In this document: in pieces, positions 1 to 5,744 of the stretch
Layout: each line of letters begins with the position of its first letter
Numbering within the stretch: position 1 is the stretch's first letter
Translations under genes and position numbers: made by a program
The notes under the pieces: generated by a model
Told to the model about the DNA's origin: nothing
The model's input: only the letters and a program-made list of their open reading frames with translations
The model's database searches: none
DNA from: Methanomassiliicoccaceae archaeon
GTDB taxonomy: Archaea > Thermoplasmatota > Thermoplasmata > Methanomassiliicoccales > Methanomethylophilaceae
DNA: 11,737 bases
Reading direction: 5' to 3'
Assembly: GCA_009776695.1 (NCBI GenBank)
Contig: WRNI01000034.1
Span: 1 to 11,737, forward strand

Positions 1-1172
1 GTCACGCCGACGGTCGCCGTCGTCGCCGTTTCTGCGGATGCGGGTCTCTTTCCGGTTATGACGCCCGTGTCTTCGTCTATCAGAAGCCACTCGGGGCCGT
101 CGATACTGAACTTATACGGCTTCTCTCCGCCAAAAACACCGTCGTAAACATTCACGGGCGTGATGTCCTCTCCTGTCTGGCCTGCGGGTATGTTGAAACT
201 TTCACTATTCGTAAAAACATACTTCTGCGGAGAGAAGAAGAAATACTCGCCGGCAACATCCCATCCTCCTGCCGCAATGAAATAGGTCAGAGCGTCCGCA
301 CCGACCACTTTGGTCTCGTCCGTGAAATAATTGTTTCTCACGTTGAGGTACGTTATCTCATTCAGTCCAGAGACGTCAAGCGATGTCAGCTCGTTACCGT
401 CACATCCCAGTTCATTCAGCTCGGTGTTGTAGGAAACATCCAGCACGGTCAGTTTGTTATCGAAGCAACTCAGCGTTTCCAGCAACGTGTTGTTGGAAAC
501 ATCCAGTTCGGTCAGGTTGTTAATGCTGCACTCCAGAAGTGCCAGCAACGTGTTGTTGGAAACATCCAGCGCGGTCAGTTTGTTACTGCTGCAAGTCAGC
601 GTTTTCAGCACCGTGTTGCTGGAAACATCCAGCGCGGTCAGGCTGTTGTCGTGACAACCCAGTGAGGTCAGTGCTGTAAGTTCGGAAACATCCAGTTCGG
701 TCAGTTTGTTACTGGTGCAAACCAGCGTTTCCAGCACGGTGCATCCGGAAACATCCAGCGCGGTCAGGTTGTTATTGGCGCAATTCAGCGTTTTCAGTGC
801 GGTCAGCCCGGAAATGTCCAGCGTGCCAGTCAAACTTTTGCTGTTTATGATCAGCGATGTTATGCGTTTGTCCGTTGAAGCGGAGCTCCATGTCACGCCG
901 GCCCATTCAGTGCCCATGACCCATGTGGGCTCAGTGGACGGGTCGCCGCTCGTGTAGGGGCATGTTGTCCATGCCAATTCGTTGTAGAGGATGATAGCAT
1001 TGATGACCGCGATGTCATCAACGTTATAATCTCCGGCGGCGCCGAGTGTTGTATTCTCATTTTCGTTGACGTCGGCGTTCGTTAAAAGCGCGAACGCGGT
1101 GACCGCGAGCAACGCCGCGATCATCACGGAGAGAGTTGCGCTCCCCCATAATTTGTTTTTGCCTTTTTTCAT
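1..1172 (-). CDS. Secreted leucine-rich-repeat surface protein, N-terminal part (C-terminus beyond left edge)
   Basis: The reading frame is open from an ATG at 1172 to the left edge: 390 codons, no stop. Residues 1-12 are basic and residues 13-30 hydrophobic, a signal peptide or N-terminal anchor. Residues about 50-113 look like the N-cap of bacterial and plant-type LRR proteins (an acidic helix, GDPST, then WAGVTW and ITSLIINSKSLTGTLDIS). Residues 114-282 hold eight LRR units, mostly exactly 21 residues, of the form LTxLDVSxN followed by LxxLxCxxN, with a Cys in most units. From about 352 a stretch containing LLIDEDTGVITGKRP matches the core of putative Ig-like (He_PIG) domains. The start is well placed: AAAGGAGTGAT lies just upstream. 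LRR proteins of this kind bind proteins or glycans outside the cell, so a role in attachment is inferred. The specific ligand and the mode of anchoring cannot be judged from this fragment. Confidence 0.85.
   Translation of the reverse strand, partial: MKKGKNKLWGSATLSVMIAALLAVTAFALLTNADVNENENTTLGAAGDYNVDDIAVINAIILYNELAWTTCPYTSGDPSTEPTWVMGTEWAGVTWSSASTDKRITSLIINSKSLTGTLDISGLTALKTLNCANNNLTALDVSGCTVLETLVCTSNKLTELDVSELTALTSLGCHDNSLTALDVSSNTVLKTLTCSSNKLTALDVSNNTLLALLECSINNLTELDVSNNTLLETLSCFDNKLTVLDVSYNTELNELGCDGNELTSLDVSGLNEITYLNVRNNYFTDETKVVGADALTYFIAAGGWDVAGEYFFFSPQKYVFTNSESFNIPAGQTGEDITPVNVYDGVFGGEKPYKFSIDGPEWLLIDEDTGVITGKRPASAETATTATVGV
327..833 (-). repeat. LRR-encoding tandem repeats, 63-bp period
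   Basis: Eight consecutive units encode the LRR. Seven are exactly 63 bp (21 codons) and the first is 66 bp. The units are also alike as DNA: the plus-strand string GGAAACATCCAGCGCGGTCAG and close variants recur near 556, 619 and 745, with related copies at 493 and 682. The outer two units are more divergent than the middle ones. This is the pattern expected of an array that grows and shrinks by unequal recombination or replication slippage. Confidence 0.85.
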
Positions 1173-1191
1173 ACGGATCACTCCTTTATGG

Positions 1192-1223
1192 GCATGTGCG
1201 CCGACGATGCGTGCGACACATGC
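1192..1223 (-). promoter_or_regulatory. Hairpin in the LRR gene leader, just upstream of the RBS
   Basis: GCATGTGCGC (1192-1201) pairs with GCGACACATGC (1213-1223) apart from one bulged base, giving a 10-bp stem with an 11-nt loop. It ends about 5 nt from the Shine-Dalgarno region. A structure here could affect translation or mRNA stability; no known riboswitch class is recognisable. Confidence 0.45.
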
Positions 1224-1229
1224 ACCGCC

Positions 1230-1241
1230 GTGCGTACGCAC
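1230..1241. promoter_or_regulatory. Perfect 12-bp palindrome GTGCGTACGCAC, candidate operator
   Basis: The sequence equals its own reverse complement. It lies about 10-20 nt downstream of the predicted transcription start of the LRR gene, a typical place for an archaeal repressor site. A similar imperfect palindrome lies in the leader of the adhesin-like gene (8939-8952). That it acts as an operator is inference. Confidence 0.35.
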
Positions 1242-1374
1242 TGCGCCCAGTCGTCACGTAATCGTGCGCACTGATAATAAATACTTGGTGTCTTCCCTGT
1301 CCGATATGCCTTCATTTGATGAAATGGCAGAATTACGAAAGGACCGGCACGTCAGAGGGCGCATCCAGTAATAG

Positions 1375-1382
1375 TTATATAG
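1375..1382 (+). promoter_or_regulatory. TATA box of the small ORF-UPF0147 transcription unit
   Basis: TTATATAG lies about 43 nt upstream of the ATG at 1422. It predicts a start of transcription near 1405 and a short leader that carries the ribosome binding site AGGTGG at 1411-1416. Confidence 0.55.
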
Positions 1383-1421
1383 TGCATGACTATTCACTCG
1401 ATTATTCGGTAGGTGGGTCTT

Positions 1422-1586
1422 ATGGAAGAGGTCTTATGCAACGTGGAACTCATAAAGGAGAACAACGACTATATTGCGAAGATACAGAGCGATCTCGGCG
1501 GCCTTAGGGAATACAGGTCCGTCAATTTCGAAGAGGTGCTCGAACAGATGGTCATCGACCTTCAGGAAGAGTTCGAATCAATGTGA
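1422..1586 (+). CDS. Small acidic hypothetical protein, 54 aa
   Basis: A short gene is supported by a TATA box (1375-1382) and a good ribosome binding site (AGGTGG at 1411-1416, 5 nt before the ATG). The product is acidic and predicted mostly helical (starts MEEVLCNVELIKENNDY, ends DLQEEFESM), with no membrane segment, no zinc motif and a single Cys at residue 6. Its TGA stop lies 11 nt before the ATG of the UPF0147 gene and overlaps that gene's alternative GTG start (ATGTGA), so the two are almost certainly cotranscribed and possibly translationally coupled. I do not recognise a family. A function linked to UPF0147 is only suggested by position. It could be a regulatory or partner subunit, or a lineage-specific protein. 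Confidence 0.65.
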   Translation: MEEVLCNVELIKENNDYIAKIQSDLGGLREYRSVNFEEVLEQMVIDLQEEFESM

Positions 1587-1597
1587 ATGGTGATGAC

Positions 1598-1855
1598 ATG
1601 ACCGCTAACAAGATCAAACAGATAACCGAGATATTGGATATCCTTGCTGACGATAACTCGGTGCCCAGGAATATAAGAAAAGGCGCGACCGACGCCAAGA
1701 CGAGACTTTTGGACACGAAGGATGAGATGGACGTCCGCGCCACAAGCGCGATAATGATACTGGACGACCTTGCCAACGATCCTAATATACCGTTGCACGG
1801 AAGAACGCTGATCTGGAACGTCATAAGCCAGCTCGAGATACTGAGCCAATCGTAA
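1598..1855 (+). CDS. UPF0147 family protein
   Basis: This 85-residue protein matches the archaeal UPF0147 family. The diagnostic stretches are SVPRNIRKGATDAK (residues 21-34) and DPNIPLHGRTLIWNVISQLE (61-80), separated by an acidic linker and a second helix (DVRATSAIMILDDLAN). It is an all-helical cytosolic protein; the family has no established biochemical function that I know of. I start at ATG 1598, preceded by GGTGAT at 1589-1594. A GTG at 1583 would add five residues (MNGDD) and overlap the upstream stop. The gene is second in a two-gene unit with the 54-residue protein. It converges on the purine operon; no clear terminator of its own is seen on the plus strand apart from the shared A/T-rich 1856-1874. 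Confidence 0.9.
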   Translation: MTANKIKQITEILDILADDNSVPRNIRKGATDAKTRLLDTKDEMDVRATSAIMILDDLANDPNIPLHGRTLIWNVISQLEILSQS

Positions 1856-1859
1856 ATTT

Positions 1860-1896
1860 AAAAAAAGAGTTAACGGAATGAGCCGAGGCTCATTCC
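1860..1896 (-). terminator. Hairpin plus T-run terminator of the purE-guaA(B) operon
   Basis: On the minus strand GGAATGAGCC and GGCTCATTCC (plus coordinates 1875-1884 and 1887-1896) form a perfect 10-bp inverted repeat with almost no loop. It is followed within 8 nt by seven T residues (plus-strand A-run 1860-1866). The stem contains the guaA(B) stop codon (1890-1892), so the terminator overlaps the coding end. Confidence 0.75.
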
Positions 1897-2837
1897 CATT
1901 CTATGGTCGCCGGAGGTTTGTCCGTTACGTCGTAAACCACACGGTTAACGCGGTCGCCCATCTCATCGGTTATGCGCTTTGATATGCGGTCAAGCACCAC
2001 GAACGGTATCCCGGCGCATCTGGCCGTCATCCCGTCGCTTGAAAGGACGGCGCGTATCACTACCGTTCTTCCGTACATCCTGCCGCCGTTATGAACGCCT
2101 ACCGACCTTATCGGAAGCAGCGCCGCAAAATACTGCCACGGAAGTTCCATCTCGCCGTCCGATGATGCCTTTCTTATTTCGTCCTCAACGATATGACACG
2201 CCTCCCTTACAACGCTTATGTTCTCCGGCGTTACCTCGCCGAGACATCTCACCCCGAGTCCGGGACCGGGGAACGGCTGTCTCTCCGATACTTTGATGCC
2301 GAGATATCTCGCCGCTTGTCTTACGCCGTCCTTGTAAAGTTCTATCAGCGGTTCCACAAGCTCCAGTCCCATCTCCGCGGGCAGTCCGCCCACGTTATGG
2401 TGCGATTTCACAACGCCTTTCCCGTCCTTCCCCGATTCTATGACATCGGGCGCGATCGTTCCCTGCACGAGATATTTCGCACCGAACTCTTTCGCCTCTC
2501 TCTCAAAGCATCTGATGAACCTTTCGCCGATCGCCTTTCTTTTCGCCTCAGGCTCGGTTATTCCTTTCAGATCGCCGAAGAACTCGTCCGCGGCGTTAAG
2601 CACTTTGAAGTTGACGTTAAGGTCTTTCAGCATGTTGCGGACCTCTTCCGTCTCGCCCTTTCTCATAAGCCCCGTGTCAACGTAGACAGCGAGAAGCCTG
2701 TCGCCTATCGCTTTGCTCGCGATGACCGCTGACACGACGCTGTCAACACCGCCGGAGCAGGCGATTATCGCCTTTCCGTCAACTTTTGCTTTTATTGCTT
2801 TCACCTGATCGTTAACAAACTTTTCTGCATCGAACAT
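1890..2837 (-). CDS. guaAB: GMP synthase, ATP-pyrophosphatase subunit B
   Basis: This 315-residue subunit adenylates XMP and aminates it with ammonia from the separate glutaminase subunit (GuaAa), giving GMP. Archaea carry the two halves of bacterial GuaA as separate genes; the glutaminase half is not in this window. The PP-loop SGGVDS is at residues 28-33. Also typical are YVDTGLMRKGE, YLVQGTIAPDVIES, KSHHNVGGLP, the RQPFPGPGLGVRCLGE segment and the C-terminal dimerisation domain ending KPPATIEWE, a hallmark ending of GuaA. The length fits the family (about 305-320). The ATG at 2837 is chosen because GGTGTGA precedes it; a GTG at 2843 is an alternative that would overlap purE. The purE stop lies 3 nt upstream, so the two genes form a tight purine operon. 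Confidence 0.95.
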   Translation of the reverse strand: MFDAEKFVNDQVKAIKAKVDGKAIIACSGGVDSVVSAVIASKAIGDRLLAVYVDTGLMRKGETEEVRNMLKDLNVNFKVLNAADEFFGDLKGITEPEAKRKAIGERFIRCFEREAKEFGAKYLVQGTIAPDVIESGKDGKGVVKSHHNVGGLPAEMGLELVEPLIELYKDGVRQAARYLGIKVSERQPFPGPGLGVRCLGEVTPENISVVREACHIVEDEIRKASSDGEMELPWQYFAALLPIRSVGVHNGGRMYGRTVVIRAVLSSDGMTARCAGIPFVVLDRISKRITDEMGDRVNRVVYDVTDKPPATIEWE

Positions 2838-2839
2838 TG

Positions 2840-3301
2840 TCACACCGATTCCGAGTCTGCGATAACTTTCGCTTCCATCTCTCTGCGATGTTCGGCAAGC
2901 ATCTTCCTGAGCGCCGGCGTTCCGACGCTTAATATCTCCGCCGCAAGTATCGCCGCGTTGTCGCCTCTGTCGAGACCGACCGCCGCCACCGGTATGCCGG
3001 GAGGCATCTGCGTCACCGACAGCAACGCGTCCAAATTAACGGCGCCGCTCACGGGGACGCCTATCACCGGCCTCGTTGTCAGCGATGCGACCACACCCGG
3101 TAACGCCGCCGACAGACCCGCTATCGCGATAATGACGTCGGCGTCGCTTTTTGTGACGATCTCCTCAACACGCTTCGGCGTCCTGTGCGCCGATGCCACC
3201 GTGATCTCGTTATCGATACCGAACTTTTTGAGTATCGCCCTTCCCTTCTCAGCGACGGGCATATCGCTCTTGCTGCCCATCAGGATCAGAACTTTTGACA
3301 T
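2840..3301 (-). CDS. purE: N5-carboxyaminoimidazole ribonucleotide mutase (PurE)
   Basis: The 153-residue enzyme interconverts N5-CAIR and CAIR in de novo purine synthesis. The start MSKVLILMGSKSDMP is the PurE phosphate-binding loop. SAHRTP contains the catalytic His at residue 39, and AGLSAALPGVVASLTTRPVIGVP with LLSVTQMPPGIPVAAVGLD is typical of class I enzymes. No purK is seen here, so whether it acts as mutase or as a carboxylase on AIR with CO2 cannot be settled from the window. The frame runs open 24 codons further upstream, but those residues do not resemble PurE. The ATG at 3301 has a TATA box about 27 nt upstream and no RBS, fitting a leaderless mRNA. It is the first gene of the operon with guaA(B). 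Confidence 0.95.
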   Translation of the reverse strand: MSKVLILMGSKSDMPVAEKGRAILKKFGIDNEITVASAHRTPKRVEEIVTKSDADVIIAIAGLSAALPGVVASLTTRPVIGVPVSGAVNLDALLSVTQMPPGIPVAAVGLDRGDNAAILAAEILSVGTPALRKMLAEHRREMEAKVIADSESV

Positions 3302-3322
3302 CAATACTTTCAGAGGTTCAAA

Positions 3323-3332
3323 GGATATAAAA
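3323..3332 (-). promoter_or_regulatory. TATA box of purE (leaderless)
   Basis: Minus-strand TTTTATATCC is centred about 27 nt from the purE ATG, which puts the predicted transcription start at or next to the start codon. No Shine-Dalgarno sequence is present between them. Confidence 0.6.
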
Positions 3333-3452
3333 CCACCGAACGGTCCTTTGACAGAGAGCGATGGCGTTATCATTACGGTGACGCACAGGGGGCCTTCCGT
3401 CCTGTCCTTCTTATTATTAACACCCCCTCATTATTCTTACGGGCGTCGCAAA

Positions 3453-3462
3453 GAAATAAATC
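3453..3462 (+). promoter_or_regulatory. TATA box of the ACT protein-ilvE operon
   Basis: GAAATAAATC lies about 42 nt upstream of the ATG at 3499. It predicts a short leader that includes the ribosome binding site GGTGAG at 3488-3493. The rest of 3302-3498 between the divergent genes shows no other clear structure. Confidence 0.5.
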
Positions 3463-3498
3463 CTACATCGTGATGTTACATTTGTCCGGTGAGCGACT

Positions 3499-3861
3499 AT
3501 GTACGTTATATCGATGATCGTAAAGGACGAGTTCGGCGTCATGCAGCGCGCAATGGGTGAGTTCACCCGCAACAAGATAAACGTTGAGACGATAGTCGTC
3601 GGAAAATGCGAGCTGCCGGGCAAAGCAAGGATCGTTCTTTCGGTCGTTGGGAAGGAGTCGGCGGAAACGGCGATGGCAAGGCTTGAGAGACTGCAGGATG
3701 TGTGCGAAGTCCGCCTCGTTCCGGAGGAGGGACAGTCGGCGTACGCGCTGATATCGACGTCCGACGGCAACGTCGGTCTGATAGGCGGTTCCGCGCAGGT
3801 CGAGGAGATAATAGAACGCACAAAGCCGAAAAGGTACGTGAAGGCGCTGAACGCCCTATGA
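3499..3861 (+). CDS. ACT-domain protein, like the acetolactate synthase small subunit
   Basis: The 120-residue product begins like IlvN/IlvH: MYVISMIVKDEFGVMQRAMGEF carries the ACT signature (DEFGV, residues 10-14), followed by NKINVETIVVGKCELPGKARIVLSVVG and a second beta-alpha-beta up to about residue 75. Small subunits of acetohydroxyacid synthase use this fold to bind valine and control the catalytic subunit. The remaining 45 residues are shorter than the usual C-terminal domain of IlvN, which is about 160-170 residues in all. No ilvB or ilvC lies nearby. It precedes ilvE by 16 nt in one operon, so a role in branched-chain amino acid synthesis or its sensing is likely. It may be a true short IlvN or a stand-alone ACT regulator. 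RBS GGTGAG lies 5 nt before the ATG. Confidence 0.75.
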   Translation: MYVISMIVKDEFGVMQRAMGEFTRNKINVETIVVGKCELPGKARIVLSVVGKESAETAMARLERLQDVCEVRLVPEEGQSAYALISTSDGNVGLIGGSAQVEEIIERTKPKRYVKALNAL

Positions 3862-3877
3862 TCAACAGGTGAGGAAG

Positions 3878-4789
3878 ATGGAAAAAACGGAAAAGATATG
3901 GATGGACGGAAAGTTTGTCGACTGGAATGACGCAAAGGTCCACGTCCTTGCGCACGCATTGAATTACGGGACAGGTGTGTTCGAAGGCATACGCGTGTAC
4001 GAGACAGAAAAAGGAATGGCGGTGTTCAGGCTGAAAGAGCACGTCAAGAGATTAATGGGCGCGTGCAAGGTCATGTGCTTCGACCTTCCGTATACTGAAG
4101 AAGAAGTATGCGACGCAATAAAGGAAACGATACGCGTGAACAAGAAAGTTGATTACATAAAACCGTGCGTCTTCCTTTGCGGTGAGGCCGTCGGTCTCAA
4201 TCCGATAGGCGTTCCCGTGAAGTTCACGATCACGTCCGTGTACTTAGGCTCATACCTGGGCAAGGAGGCGCAGGAGAAGGGAGCTTCGCTGATAACGTCA
4301 TCATGGTTCAGGCCGTGGAACCTCGCGGCGCCGGCAGGCGCCAAGGTCAACGGAATTTACGTGACGTCGTGCCTCGCAAAGATGGAAGCGAAGAAACTGG
4401 GTGCCGATGAAGCGGTAATGTTAAACGCACAGGGCAACGTCGCGGAATGCAGCGGCGAGAACATATTCATATTCAAGCGCGGTAAACTTTACACGCCGAA
4501 GGTCTCGGACAGCATACTCGAAGGTATCACAAGAAATTCGATACTGACGATAGCCGGGGACCTCGGCTACGAGACCGTTGAAACAGAGATCTCGAGAATA
4601 GACATGCTTACCGCCGATGAGGTGTTCATGACCGGTACGGCGGCGGAAGTGTCACAGGTCACGAAGATCGATAACCGCCCCATAGGCGACGGCAAGCCCG
4701 GCAAAGTGGGAAAACAGCTGGCGGCGAAGTTCGCGGACGTCGTCCGCGGGAAGGACCCGAAGTATGAAAAGTGGTTAGACCGCGTATGA
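3878..4789 (+). CDS. ilvE: Branched-chain amino acid aminotransferase
   Basis: This 303-residue class IV PLP aminotransferase catalyses the last step of leucine, isoleucine and valine synthesis, using glutamate as amino donor. The sequence shows HALNYGTGVFEGIRVYE (residues 26-42), the PLP Lys at residue 156 in AGAKVNGIYVTS, and EAVMLNAQGNVAECSGENIF (178-197), containing the conserved Glu. EVFMTGTAAEVSQV follows near the phosphate-binding loop. Length is normal for IlvE. The start is the ATG at 3878 because AGGTGAGG lies directly before it (3867-3874); an in-frame GTG at 3869 falls within that RBS. Substrate preference cannot be proven from sequence (D-amino-acid transaminase is the near relative), but the ACT/IlvN-like neighbour supports the branched-chain assignment. 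Confidence 0.93.
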   Translation: MEKTEKIWMDGKFVDWNDAKVHVLAHALNYGTGVFEGIRVYETEKGMAVFRLKEHVKRLMGACKVMCFDLPYTEEEVCDAIKETIRVNKKVDYIKPCVFLCGEAVGLNPIGVPVKFTITSVYLGSYLGKEAQEKGASLITSSWFRPWNLAAPAGAKVNGIYVTSCLAKMEAKKLGADEAVMLNAQGNVAECSGENIFIFKRGKLYTPKVSDSILEGITRNSILTIAGDLGYETVETEISRIDMLTADEVFMTGTAAEVSQVTKIDNRPIGDGKPGKVGKQLAAKFADVVRGKDPKYEKWLDRV

Positions 4790-4806
4790 TACCGCCCCGC
4801 GGTATC
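4788..4806 (+). terminator. Hairpin overlapping the ilvE stop codon, possible terminator
   Basis: GATACCGC (4788-4795) and GCGGTATC (4799-4806) form a perfect 8-bp stem with a 3-nt loop. The stem begins inside the TGA stop codon. There is no T-run after it, so it may instead protect the 3' end or mark a processing site. Confidence 0.4.
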
Positions 4807-4886
4807 GCTGCGCCGCCGTGTCCCGCGGGCGCGTCGGCGCATGCGCGCTCAGTACCGGCTATGTGAAACGTTAAATACGATTTAAC
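4807..4886 (+). promoter_or_regulatory. GC-rich palindromic region and promoter before the small membrane protein
   Basis: The region holds a 6-bp inverted repeat (4810-4815 with 4835-4840) enclosing the palindrome CCCGCGGG (4822-4829), then a second palindrome, GCGCATGCGC (4837-4846). Next comes GTTAAA-TACGA-TTTAAC (4870-4886), an inverted repeat whose left half (GTTAAATA) is the likely TATA box for the gene at 4949. A regulator bound there would block TBP. The role of each element is inferred. Confidence 0.4.
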
Positions 4887-4948
4887 CTGTTGCCGTACAA
4901 TGACAGATACCGGCACGCGCTGGCTGACCGGCCATTTGGAGGAATAAG

Positions 4949-5251
4949 ATGGAGTTGATGGATTTCCTAACGATCCTGGTGTTCGCATTCGCCATAGTCA
5001 TGCTGGTGGCGGGGCTGTTCACGGCGTATTTCGGAAGCGGTAAGAGCAGAAAGGTCGGGGTCGCCCTCTTGGGTGTCGGCCTCATAGTCGGCGTGATATG
5101 GGCATATCTCGTGGGATGGAGCGACGCGGAACCGTTCGCCGATGTTGCGGCGTGGGATGTCATGGTCGACGCCATAATCAACATCGTGGCGGCACTTATC
5201 GGCGTGCTCATCGCCGTGGGAATATTCCTTGTGGCCGTAATGAAAAGTTAA
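4949..5251 (+). CDS. Hypothetical three-helix membrane protein, 100 aa
   Basis: This small integral membrane protein has hydrophobic segments at about residues 5-28, 35-55 and 77-98. A short basic loop (GSGKSRK) joins the first two, and an acidic loop (SDAEPFADVAAWD) joins the second and third. The positive-inside rule suggests the basic loop is cytoplasmic and the acidic loop outside. I recognise no family. GGAGG at 4938-4942 is a strong RBS that fixes the ATG at 4949. The gene has its own TATA element (about 4870-4877) and a hairpin terminator (5254-5269), so it is probably monocistronic, between ilvE and gar1. Its function is unknown. Confidence 0.8.
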   Translation: MELMDFLTILVFAFAIVMLVAGLFTAYFGSGKSRKVGVALLGVGLIVGVIWAYLVGWSDAEPFADVAAWDVMVDAIINIVAALIGVLIAVGIFLVAVMKS

Positions 5252-5253
5252 AC

Positions 5254-5290
5254 GGCGGCACACGCCGCCTTTCCGTATCCTTCTTCTTTT
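5254..5290 (+). terminator. Hairpin and T-rich tract after the membrane protein gene
   Basis: GGCGGC (5254-5259) and GCCGCC (5264-5269) flank an ACAC loop and begin 3 nt after the TAA stop. A pyrimidine-rich tract (TTTCC...TTCTTCTTTT) follows to 5290, as in archaeal T-tract terminators. Confidence 0.65.
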
Positions 5291-5390
5291 GATCTTTATG
5301 TTACATCGCGCCGTGTACGCGGCACACAATGACGCATACGGGCCAATACCGCGAAACATTGATGATAATCTGTGTTTACACATCACTTAG

Positions 5391-5420
5391 ATATAAATTT
5401 GACGAAAATCATTAAATAAT
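5391..5420 (+). promoter_or_regulatory. Promoter region of gar1-tfb
   Basis: Two candidate TATA boxes precede gar1: ATATAAATTT (5391-5400) and TTAAATAAT (5412-5420). They give leaders of about 50 or 30 nt. A small inverted repeat TGTG-TTTA-CACA lies just upstream at 5371-5382. No strong Shine-Dalgarno site is visible before gar1 (AGGTT only). The rest of 5291-5474 holds nothing I can assign. Confidence 0.45.
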
Positions 5421-5474
5421 GGATACGTTATCGTTTCACAAAATTCGGTAGATAAAACTATCGCTCCGCAGGTT

Positions 5475-5744
5475 ATGGTCATGGATGTTTTGGGAGTTGT
5501 GGAAGATGTCACGCACGAGGGCATCATCATCGTCATAGGTGATGTCACGCCGGAGTATGGTAACATAGTTTACGATTCGAAACAGAAAAGAATAGGATCG
5601 GTGAAAAGGATATTCGGGCCCGTTGACGGTCCGTACATCTCCGTCGCACCGTCCGATAAGAATGTCCTGAAGAACATAACAGGCAAGAAGGTTTACTTTG
5701 AGAAGGGGGCTCAGTATGGCAAAAACAAGAGAAGGAACGGATGA
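5475..5744 (+). CDS. gar1: H/ACA ribonucleoprotein protein Gar1
   Basis: This 89-residue protein is the archaeal core Gar1, which binds the Cbf5 pseudouridine synthase and controls substrate turnover in H/ACA guide RNPs that modify rRNA. The sequence matches the six-stranded barrel: LGVVEDVTHEGIIIVIGD, then GNIVYDSKQKRIGSVKRIFGPVDGPYISV (residues 29-57), the signature region, and a basic tail (GKNKRRNG). It lacks the RGG extensions of eukaryotic Gar1, as expected in archaea. ATG 5475 is used; ATG 5481 is an alternative two codons on, with AGGTT spaced better for it. It overlaps the following tfb gene by 29 nt. gar1 next to tfb is a known arrangement in Euryarchaeota. Confidence 0.9.
   Translation: MVMDVLGVVEDVTHEGIIIVIGDVTPEYGNIVYDSKQKRIGSVKRIFGPVDGPYISVAPSDKNVLKNITGKKVYFEKGAQYGKNKRRNG

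Larger units (their letters stand above)
1173..1290 (-). promoter_or_regulatory. Promoter and long structured leader of the LRR gene
   Basis: Read on the minus strand, an A/T-rich TATA-like box (GTATTTATTATC, about 1273-1284) would place transcription initiation near 1250, leaving a leader of about 80 nt. The leader contains a perfect palindrome (1230-1241), a stable hairpin (1192-1223) and a strong Shine-Dalgarno site, AGGAGTGAT, about 1178-1186. The core promoter resembles that of the other surface-protein gene at 8962-8982. Confidence 0.5.

Noticed and set aside
327..833. CRISPR array
   Set aside because: The periodic repeats are continuous coding units without unique spacers of constant length.
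454..957. Plus-strand open frames opposite the LRR array
   Set aside because: They are antisense shadows of the 63-bp repeat, with no RBS or promoter.
1006..1062. Dockerin-like stretch near the LRR protein N-terminus (GDYNVDDIAVINAIILYN)
   Set aside because: The calcium-loop pattern is incomplete and only one copy is present; the segment fits an LRR N-cap better.
5298..5390. 31-codon plus-strand ORF ending in TAG between the membrane protein and gar1
   Set aside because: No ribosome binding site, no recognisable sequence, and it starts next to the terminator tract.
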